Source: Pseudothauera hydrothermalis | GTDB lineage: Bacteria; Pseudomonadota; Gammaproteobacteria; Burkholderiales; Rhodocyclaceae | Direction of reading: 5' to 3' | Assembly: GCF_003345255.1 (NCBI RefSeq) | Contig: NZ_CP029331.1 | Span: 1,860,001-1,924,000, forward strand | DNA length: 64,000 nucleotides | Part shown: in pieces, positions 58,492 to 64,000 of the stretch | Layout: each line of letters opens with the position of its first letter | How positions within the stretch are numbered: the first letter of the stretch is position 1 | Position numbers and translations under genes: made by a program | The notes under the pieces: generated by a model | Seen by the model: the letters and a program-made list of their open reading frames with translations, nothing else | Told to the model about the DNA's origin: nothing | Databases searched by the model: none

Positions 58492-59430
58492 ATGGACGCC
58501 ATTCCGCTCTTTTTCCTGCTGGGCTTTGCTGCGCGCTTGGCCCGCTCCGACCTCAAACTGCCCGGCCAGCTGTACGAAGCCCTGTCGATCTATTTATTGC
58601 TCGCCATCGGTCTGAAGGGCGGCATGGAATTGGCCAAGCAGGACCCGCTGCAGGTGCTGCCGCAGGCGTTGTCGGTGCTGGCCCTGGGGGTCATCATTCC
58701 GCTGATCGCTTTCCCCATTCTCTACAAGTTAGGCCGCTTCGAACGTCATGACGCTGCTGCCATCGCTGGGCACTACGGTTCGGTCAGCGTGGTGACTTTT
58801 GCGGTTGCGGTGGACTACCTGACCGCGCGCAACACGCCCTATGAAGCCTACCTGCCCCTTTTTCTGGTTCTACTGGAGATGCCGGGCATCGCTGTCGGTA
58901 TCTTATTGGCGCGCATGGGCGGCGAGATGCGAAACATCCAGTGGGGTGCACTGCTGCACGAAATCTTCTTGGGCAAAAGCATGGTACTACTGGCCGGCGG
59001 CCTGCTGATAGGCTGGATAGCCGGCCCCCAGGGCCTGGTGCCGCTGGAGCCTTTCTTTTTCGTGCTGTTCAAGGGCGTACTGTGCCTGTTTCTGCTGGAG
59101 ATGGGCTTGGTGGCCGCCGGACAGGCGGGGCAGTTGCGCACCAGCGGTCCGTTCCTGGCAGCCTTTGCAGTGGGCATGCCGATCCTGTCCGCGCTGATCG
59201 GCGCGCTCACCGGGGCACTGATCGGCTTATCGCCCGGTGGCACGCTGTTGCTGGCCACTTTGGCGGCCAGCGCATCGTATATCGCCGCGCCGGCCGCCAT
59301 GCGTATCGCGGTACCGGAAGCCAACCCCGGCCTGTCGATCACCGCCGCGCTGGTGGTGACTTTCCCTTTCAACATCCTGCTCGGCATTCCGCTCTACGAT
59401 CAGATCGTGGGGCTGGTCTTTGGAGGCTGA
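58492..59430 (+). CDS. sbtA: SbtA-type sodium-dependent bicarbonate transporter
   Basis: This 312-residue inner-membrane protein of about ten segments matches the SbtA (DUF897) family, which imports bicarbonate with sodium. Typical stretches are LSIYLLLAIGLKGGMELA near the start and IAGHYGSVSVVTFAVAVDYL in the middle. ATLAASASYIAAPAAMRIAV lies near the end. The start at 58492 is the first good ATG. It is followed after 5 bases by a PII-like gene, the SbtA-SbtB pairing known from cyanobacteria. Confidence 0.88.
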   Translation: MDAIPLFFLLGFAARLARSDLKLPGQLYEALSIYLLLAIGLKGGMELAKQDPLQVLPQALSVLALGVIIPLIAFPILYKLGRFERHDAAAIAGHYGSVSVVTFAVAVDYLTARNTPYEAYLPLFLVLLEMPGIAVGILLARMGGEMRNIQWGALLHEIFLGKSMVLLAGGLLIGWIAGPQGLVPLEPFFFVLFKGVLCLFLLEMGLVAAGQAGQLRTSGPFLAAFAVGMPILSALIGALTGALIGLSPGGTLLLATLAASASYIAAPAAMRIAVPEANPGLSITAALVVTFPFNILLGIPLYDQIVGLVFGG

Positions 59431-59435
59431 CCATC

Positions 59436-59747
59436 ATGCCCAACACCCACCCCTGCAAACTCGTTGTCATCATTGCCGAAGAGGCGCTGGAAGGCCCGCT
59501 GGCCAAGGACGTGATGGCGCTCGGCGCCCACGGCTATACGGTGGCCGATGTGCGCGGGCGCGGCAGCCACGGCAGCCGCAGCGGCGCCTGGGACGCCGAC
59601 AAAAGCATCCGCATGGAGATTCTATGCGATGCCGACACCTCGCTCGCAATCACCCGGCACGTGGAAGAAAAGTACTTTCGCCACTACGCCATGGTCACTT
59701 TCGTGGCCGACGTAGGCGTGCTGCGGCCGCAAAAGTTCGTGCGTTGA
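59436..59747 (+). CDS. sbtB: SbtB-like PII-family regulator of the bicarbonate transporter
   Basis: The 103-residue PII-fold protein starts at 59436 after GGAGG. It has the N-terminal strand CKLVVIIAEEALEGPLAKDV and a T-loop region GRGSHGSRSGAWDADKSIRMEI. The C-terminal strand HYAMVTFVADVGVLRP follows. SbtB proteins bind adenyl nucleotides, including cAMP and AMP, and plug the SbtA trimer. The C-terminal CGPxGC redox extension found in many cyanobacterial SbtB proteins is absent, so redox control of that kind is not expected. Confidence 0.85.
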   Translation: MPNTHPCKLVVIIAEEALEGPLAKDVMALGAHGYTVADVRGRGSHGSRSGAWDADKSIRMEILCDADTSLAITRHVEEKYFRHYAMVTFVADVGVLRPQKFVR

Positions 59748-59819
59748 GGTCTGAGGCCGCGACCCGCTTGGTCAATCGGCGGCGGCTTGGCGAGTGGCCC
59801 GGAGCCGGTTGAGCGGCCT

Positions 59820-61217
59820 TTACAGATAACGATCCAGCCGGCGTAGTACCGTCTCACGTCCCAGCACTTCGACCACCGCATCGATCGCTGGGCTTTGCGG
59901 CAAACCAAGCAGCGCCACGCGCAGCGGAATGGCCACCTGCGGCATCTTGAGACCGTGCTCGGCCATGGTGTCCTTGATCGCCTGAGCAATGGCAGCCTTC
60001 TCCCATGCCACCTTGGCCAGTCGGGTACGCAGACTGGCCAGCGCCACACGGGCGGTTTCGGTCAGATGCTGGCCAATGACTTCCGGGGCCGGATGAAGTT
60101 CGACCACAAACGGCTCGACCGCGTCGGCCAGTTCGTTGAGCTGGGTGACCCGCTCCTTGTAGAGCGCCACCACCGCCTCCAGCGCCGGACCGCCTTCCGG
60201 GTCGATGCCTCGACGGGCCAGACGGTTTGCCACCTCGCCCGCCAAGCAGGCATTGTCGGCCTGTTTGATGTAGTGCGCGTTGAGCCAGTTGAGTTTTTCA
60301 GTGTTGAACTGCGCGGCAGAAGGGGTGATGTGGTCCAGATCAAACCATTCGACGAACTGTTCGCGGGTGAAAATCTCGTCATCCCCGTGGCTCCAGCCCA
60401 GTCGCGCAAGGTAATTGACCACAGCCTCGGGCAGATAGCCATCTTCATGGTACTGCATCACGCTCACCGCACCGTGACGCTTGGAAAGCTTGGTGCCATC
60501 GTCGCCCAAAATCATCGGCAAATGGCCGTAGACCGGCACCTCGGCACCCAACGCGCGCAGCACGTTGATCTGCCGCGGCGTGTTATTGACATGGTCGTCG
60601 CCACGAAGCACATGGGTGATGCGCATGTCCCAGTCGTCGACCACGACGCAGAAGTTGTAAGTCGGGGTGCCATCAGCCCGCGCGATGATGAAATCGTCCA
60701 ACTCAGCGTTGGCAATCTCGATGCGCCCCTTGACACAGTCATCCCAAGCCACCACGCCTTCGCTCGGGTTGCGAAAGCGAACCACCGGCGCCACCCCTGC
60801 GGGCGGCTCGGGCAGCACCTTACCCGGCTCCGGGCGCCAGCGGCCATCGTAACGAGGCTTTTGTTTCCGCGCCTCCTGCTCAGCCCGCAGCGCATCGAGC
60901 TCCTCCTTGGACATGTAGCAGTAGTAGGCGGTACCAGCGGCGAGCATTTGCTGGATCACTTCCTTGTAACGATCCATCCGCTGCATCTGGAAATACGGCC
61001 CTTCGTCCGGCTCCAGGCCCAACCACTTCATGCCGTCGAGAATGGCCTGCACCGCTTCGGGCGTCGACCGCGCCACATCGGTGTCTTCGATGCGCAACAC
61101 GAACTTACCGCCATGATGGCGCGCGTAGGCCCAGGCGAACAATGCCGTGCGGGCACCGCCAATATGCAGAAAACCGGTTGGACTGGGCGCAAAACGTGTA
61201 CGGACGAAAGACGACAT
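59820..61217 (-). CDS. gltX: Glutamyl-tRNA synthetase
   Basis: This class I synthetase charges tRNA-Glu. The ATG at 61217 ([20 protein letters not shown]) gives 465 residues. The HIGH motif appears as HIGG, and the KMSKS loop as [12 protein letters not shown]. The C-terminal helical anticodon-binding domain is complete. It is convergent with sbtB. Confidence 0.97.
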   Translation of the reverse strand: MSSFVRTRFAPSPTGFLHIGGARTALFAWAYARHHGGKFVLRIEDTDVARSTPEAVQAILDGMKWLGLEPDEGPYFQMQRMDRYKEVIQQMLAAGTAYYCYMSKEELDALRAEQEARKQKPRYDGRWRPEPGKVLPEPPAGVAPVVRFRNPSEGVVAWDDCVKGRIEIANAELDDFIIARADGTPTYNFCVVVDDWDMRITHVLRGDDHVNNTPRQINVLRALGAEVPVYGHLPMILGDDGTKLSKRHGAVSVMQYHEDGYLPEAVVNYLARLGWSHGDDEIFTREQFVEWFDLDHITPSAAQFNTEKLNWLNAHYIKQADNACLAGEVANRLARRGIDPEGGPALEAVVALYKERVTQLNELADAVEPFVVELHPAPEVIGQHLTETARVALASLRTRLAKVAWEKAAIAQAIKDTMAEHGLKMPQVAIPLRVALLGLPQSPAIDAVVEVLGRETVLRRLDRYL

Positions 61218-61303
61218 CTGCAAAGACCTGGAGCGGAACAAGCGCCGGATTCTACGTCAGCAGCACCTTCAAGGCATAGCCCGCCCGTGTTGCCGCCCAT
61301 TTT

Positions 61304-61924
61304 TTAAAGACGGTTGCACAGCCCCAGGTAACGACTCATCTGCACCAAAATACCCGCGGTTGCCCCCCAGATGAAATACTTGCCATACGGAATGGCATAG
61401 TACTCACGCATTCGCCCCTGGTAGAGCATGCGATGCCGCTGCCGGTTGGAAGGATCGAGCACAAAGGCCAGCGGCACTTCGAAAACCTCGGCCACCTCGA
61501 AGTCGTCGAGCGACAAAGCAAACGGCGGATGCACCAGTCCCACCACCGGGGTAACCCGGAACCCGGTACCGGTGCAATAGTCGGCCAGCTCGCCAAGCAG
61601 TTCCACCCGATCGGACGATAAACCAATCTCTTCTTCGGTCTCCCGCAAAGCGGTCATCACTGGCGAAACATCGGTTTTCTCCACCCGCCCGCCTGGAAAA
61701 CTGATCTGCCCAGGATGGTGGTGCAGGTGGTCCGTGCGCCGGGTCAGCAGCACCGACAGTCCCTCGGCGCGATCGATCACCGGTACCAAAACGGCCGCAG
61801 GGCGCAGCGGCTGATCCCACTCGCCTTCCTGTACCGCAGCGCAACCGACGGCCAAGCGAAAGCGCTCACGTAACCAGCCGGCCGTCAGCGGTTCGAGTAA
61901 CGGGGAAAAGATTTCTGCGGTCAT
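61304..61924 (-). CDS. CoA pyrophosphatase-type Nudix hydrolase
   Basis: The ATG at 61924 (MTAEIFSPLLEPLTAGWLRE) gives 206 residues. The NuCoA-type motif (HHHPGQISFPGGRVE, then DVSPVMTALRETEEEIGL) carries the Nudix glutamates for metal binding. Members cleave CoA or acyl-CoA to phosphopantetheine and 3',5'-ADP. It is the only Nudix protein in the window. Confidence 0.92.
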   Translation of the reverse strand: MTAEIFSPLLEPLTAGWLRERFRLAVGCAAVQEGEWDQPLRPAAVLVPVIDRAEGLSVLLTRRTDHLHHHPGQISFPGGRVEKTDVSPVMTALRETEEEIGLSSDRVELLGELADYCTGTGFRVTPVVGLVHPPFALSLDDFEVAEVFEVPLAFVLDPSNRQRHRMLYQGRMREYYAIPYGKYFIWGATAGILVQMSRYLGLCNRL

Positions 61925-62049
61925 GATGCGCACAAAGCACGCAGTGGCAAACACACCGCACGCCGCATGGTTGGGAACTGCACTGTAAGATCCGGCATCA
62001 GACCGGTCAACGTGCACCGCAACAGACGCGCCCGGCTGCACGGGCTTCT

Positions 62050-62613
62050 TTAGCGGTTGCAAACACCTCCAGCCACCAGGCGCGGCCGACCGCTGGCACT
62101 GATGACGATCTGACGCACCGCGTGGCGATCACACACCGTCAGCGTGCCCATCTGTAGGGCTCCATCGAGCGTACGGGTCACGCCCGTAGGCAGGTAAGAC
62201 ACATAGCTTTTCACCGGGGCGTTGCCGCGGATCGTCACCGGCGCCTCGCGCGCACCGCTCACACGGATACGCGCCTCTCCCGCATCCCTCTGGCCATTGC
62301 CGTTTGCATCGACAAAAAGCAACCAGCCGTCCGTCCAATCGACGCCCTGCGCACAGAATTCGCCATCGGCGCTGGTGCATAAGGTCGACCGTCGTCCCCG
62401 TTTGATCGCCTCCGAGCGCGCCAGAAAAAGCGCCGAGATCAGCTCGTTTGCCGCAGCCGATACTCGGGTGTTGCGCATCAGTGTATCGAACGCCGGGATC
62501 GCGGCCGTAGCAAGCACTGCCAACACCGCGAGCGCCACCAACAACTCTACGAGGCTGAACCCCTTTGCGCCGCCGCTGCTATCGGCGCCGGAAGACGGCA
62601 AAAGCCAAGACAT
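62050..62613 (-). CDS. GspH/FimT-type minor pseudopilin
   Basis: From the ATG at 62613 this is a 187-residue protein; a GTG four codons upstream would give 191. A prepilin leader ends in AKG before FSLVELLVALAVLAVLATAA, the type III signal cut by PilD and methylated at Phe. The globular domain ends with paired cysteines. FimT proteins prime type IV pilus assembly and can bind DNA during uptake, which would fit the comEC gene in this window. It stands alone, not in a pilin operon. Confidence 0.88.
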   Translation of the reverse strand: MSWLLPSSGADSSGGAKGFSLVELLVALAVLAVLATAAIPAFDTLMRNTRVSAAANELISALFLARSEAIKRGRRSTLCTSADGEFCAQGVDWTDGWLLFVDANGNGQRDAGEARIRVSGAREAPVTIRGNAPVKSYVSYLPTGVTRTLDGALQMGTLTVCDRHAVRQIVISASGRPRLVAGGVCNR

Positions 62614-62647
62614 CGCCAGGCCCACAGCAAGACAATGACAAAAGAAT

Positions 62648-62687
62648 CGTAGAACATGTCATCAACATTTCCATGACATTTTCTACG
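62648..62687. repeat. 40-bp near-perfect inverted repeat upstream of the minor pilin gene
   Basis: CGTAGAACATGTCA (62648-62661) and TGACATTTTCTACG (62674-62687) pair over 14 bp with one mismatch and a 12-base spacer. It starts 35 bases before the pilin start codon, on the promoter side. It has no U tract in either direction, so an operator or leader hairpin is likelier than a terminator. Confidence 0.6.
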
Positions 62688-62756
62688 ACGCTTCCAGGCA
62701 TTGCCTGACTTTCGGGACTGCAGTGAAACAGATACGCGTGGCAGCGTAGACATGAA

Positions 62757-62788
62757 AAAGCCGCGCACGTACCAACGTGGGCGGCTTT
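62757..62788 (-). terminator. Terminator of tRNA-Val (CAC)
   Basis: On the minus strand AAAGCCGC/GCGGCTTT and an inner CACGT/ACGTG stem (one G-G or C-C mismatch between them, ACCA-type loop) end in TTTTTCA, about 43 bases after the tRNA. Confidence 0.85.
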
Positions 62789-62830
62789 CGAAACCGAAAT
62801 AATTTCTTCGCCTCAGGCTATATATACCGG

Positions 62831-62905
62831 TGGTGGGCGGTACTGGGATCGAACCAGTGACCCCTGCCGTGTGAAGGCAGTGCTCTACCGCTGAGCTAAC
62901 CGCCC
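62831..62905 (-). tRNA. tRNA-Val (CAC)
   Basis: Acceptor GGGCGGT/ACCGCCC, D stem GCTC/GAGC, anticodon stem CTGCC/GGCAG with loop TTCACAC (anticodon CAC, reading GTG), T loop TTCGATC and encoded CCA. It has its own promoter and terminator. Confidence 0.96.
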
Positions 62906-62923
62906 TGCGGCGAAGAAATGATT

Positions 62924-62953
62924 ATTTTAGTCAACGGACATTTTGCATGTCAA
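62924..62953 (-). promoter_or_regulatory. Promoter of tRNA-Val (CAC)
   Basis: On the minus strand a consensus TTGACA (62948-62953) lies 18 bases before TAAAAT (62924-62929), placing the start point about 10 bases before the tRNA. Confidence 0.75.
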
Positions 62954-63060
62954 GCAAAAAATCAGGGGGATCGCACTGCAGCAAAACGGCCAAGCAAAAC
63001 GTCCGACCGCAAGATAACGCATCGACCGCGCCACGCGGCGATCCAAAGAACAAAACAAAA

Positions 63061-63089
63061 CCCGGAACGGAACATCTCCGATATCCGGG
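63061..63089 (-). terminator. Terminator of tRNA-Val (TAC)
   Basis: On the minus strand CCCGGA/TCCGGG encloses a smaller CGGA/TCCG pair and runs into TTTTGTTTTG, 12 bases after the tRNA. Confidence 0.8.
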
Positions 63090-63101
63090 CTTTGTGGAAT
63101 T

Positions 63102-63177
63102 TGGTGGGTGCTGACGGGATCGAACCGCCGACATCCAGCTTGTAAGGCTAGCGCTCTACCAACTGAGCTAAGCACCC
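63102..63177 (-). tRNA. tRNA-Val (TAC)
   Basis: Acceptor GGGTGCT/AGCACCC, D stem GCTC/GAGC, anticodon stem CTAGC/GCTGG with loop CTTACAA (anticodon TAC), T stem GGCGG with loop TTCGATC, and encoded CCA. It lies 40 bases after hupB with no clear terminator between, so it may be co-transcribed with it. Confidence 0.97.
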
Positions 63178-63217
63178 GGCCTGCGCTGCGAAAACAACCC
63201 GCAGCCAACGAAGCGCA

Positions 63218-63490
63218 TTAGTTTAGCGCATCTTTGAGCGCCTTGCCAGGGCGAAATTTAGGTACCTTGGCCGCCTTGATCTCGATGCTTTGGCCGGTTT
63301 GCGGGTTACGCCCGGCGCGCGCGGCACGTTCGCTTACATAAAAGGCCCCGAAACCCACCAGGGTCACCGTGTCATTGTCCTTGAGGGCCTGCTTGACCGC
63401 AGCCAGGGCGGCGTCGAGCGCCTTGCCGGCGGCAGTTTTGGATATCCCGGCCTCGGCCGCGATTTCATCGATCAGTTCCGACTTGTTCAC
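63218..63490 (-). CDS. hupB: DNA-binding protein HU (beta type)
   Basis: HU (90 residues, standard length) bends and compacts DNA as a dimer. It has the helical N terminus ([20 protein letters not shown]), [21 protein letters not shown] with the DNA-intercalating arm, and a basic C terminus. It lies downstream of lon, as in other proteobacteria, and has its own promoter. Confidence 0.97.
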   Translation of the reverse strand: MNKSELIDEIAAEAGISKTAAGKALDAALAAVKQALKDNDTVTLVGFGAFYVSERAARAGRNPQTGQSIEIKAAKVPKFRPGKALKDALN

Positions 63491-63595
63491 TTACGCCCCC
63501 TTTCTTCCGATTCCATGGAATACGACAGAAAATCTACCAGCCCGACAGCAGGAAGCATTCGGAAGCGCCCCCGATGCGTGCCCACTCGCAGCGGC

Positions 63596-63625
63596 TTTAT
63601 AGTCCTGCCAAATCAAGCGTGTCAA
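63596..63625 (-). promoter_or_regulatory. Promoter of hupB
   Basis: On the minus strand TTGACA (63620-63625) lies 18 bases before TATAAA (63596-63601), about 105 bases before the HU start codon. Confidence 0.75.
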
Positions 63626-63642
63626 GAAAGAGCGGCCAAGCG

Positions 63643-63672
63643 AAAAACCCCATCCCACTGCGGAAGTGGGGT
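63643..63672 (-). terminator. Second terminator between lon and hupB
   Basis: On the minus strand ACCCCA/TGGGGT (or the alternative CCCACT/AGTGGG) forms a hairpin followed by five U residues. It backs up the stronger terminator at 63704-63725. Confidence 0.7.
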
Positions 63673-63703
63673 TTGTTTCTCTTGCCTCGCCAGAAAATTA
63701 AAA

Positions 63704-63725
63704 AGGCATGCCGGCCGACATGCCT
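63704..63725 (-). terminator. Terminator of lon
   Basis: On the minus strand the 7-bp stem AGGCATG/CATGCCT with an 8-base loop ends in TTTTTAATTTT, about 100 bases after the lon stop. Confidence 0.82.
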
Positions 63726-63828
63726 CAAGCGCGGGAGCACCTCGAAAAACCGACTGCGCGCCGCTGGCTTGGCACACGGACCGCTCGTGACGGTTCTTCG
63801 AGCCGCCCAGTCGATGATCGCCCGCCGG

Positions 63829-64000
63829 TCAATGGGCGCGAATTTTGGGCGCGCTGCCGTCCTCCATGGGTTGTGTGACCGTAGGCGCTTGTTGTTCTTC
63901 GACTTCTGGAAGCGGCTCTGGCGCACGCTCGAGGGCATGTTTGAGCACCTGGTCGATCCACTTCACCGGCAAGATCTCGATCGAGTTCTTGATGTTTTCC
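63829..64000 (-). CDS. lon: ATP-dependent protease Lon, C-terminal end
   Basis: Only the last 57 codons are in the window; the gene continues past the right edge. The sequence IEILPVKWIDQVLKHALER is the typical Lon C terminus, where the proteolytic domain ends. A polar tail with EPLPEVEEQQAPTV follows, of a kind seen in betaproteobacterial Lon. Its position just upstream of hupB supports the call. Confidence 0.88.
   Translation of the reverse strand, partial: ENIKNSIEILPVKWIDQVLKHALERAPEPLPEVEEQQAPTVTQPMEDGSAPKIRAH

Overview
The window is GC-rich chromosomal DNA whose gene content and order are typical of a betaproteobacterium, most likely a member of the Rhodocyclales (Azoarcus/Thauera-like). 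This placement is inferred from the rimP-nusA-infB-rbfA-truB-rpsO-pnp cluster, dksA, DUF2863, the PpsA/PpsR pair, recJ-prfB-lysS and lon-hupB-tRNA-Val; no database comparison was possible. Most of the window is housekeeping.

Region by region. 1-2.5 kb: start of a sodium:amino-acid symporter, an XRE-type regulator, a tRNA cluster (Pro, Arg, His) with promoter and terminator, and dksA. 2.5-11.4 kb (minus strand): the translation/RNA-turnover cluster rimP-nusA-infB-rbfA-truB-rpsO-pnp, with a promoter and a hairpin leader upstream of rimP and a separate rpsO promoter. 11.4-16.3 kb: acyl-CoA metabolism (acetoacetyl-CoA synthetase, hotdog thioesterase, ETF:ubiquinone oxidoreductase) with a perfect 22-bp palindrome between the divergent genes. 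16.3-18.6 kb: a copper-delivery group (PCuAC, SCO1/SenC, Crp/Fnr regulator, DUF2946). 18.7-24.7 kb: purL, then a bactofilin / coiled-coil membrane protein / M23 endopeptidase operon. 24.9-33.9 kb: ppsA and its regulator ppsR, DUF2863, msrB, an alpha/beta hydrolase, comEC and DUF2062. 33.9-42.3 kb: a chemoreceptor with a FliA-type promoter, lolD-lolC/E, an RpfE-like protein, recJ, and prfB with its programmed frameshift.

42.3-53.7 kb is the accessory part, lying between prfB and lysS. It holds a four-gene operon that I read as a Wadjet-like (JetABCD / MksFEBG) SMC-plus-Toprim plasmid-defence system with a short SMC subunit. Next come a LysE exporter with a divergent MocR regulator, and a chemoreceptor gene split by a 1,270-bp ISAs1-family element. 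The element has perfect 16-bp terminal repeats and a 10-bp target duplication. Removing it restores a 598-codon chemoreceptor, so the insertion looks recent.

54-64 kb returns to core genes: lysS, a DUF808 membrane protein, mnmC, an SbtA/SbtB-type bicarbonate transporter with its PII-like partner, gltX, a CoA-type Nudix hydrolase, a GspH/FimT minor pilin, two tRNA-Val genes (CAC and TAC anticodons), hupB and the 3' end of lon.
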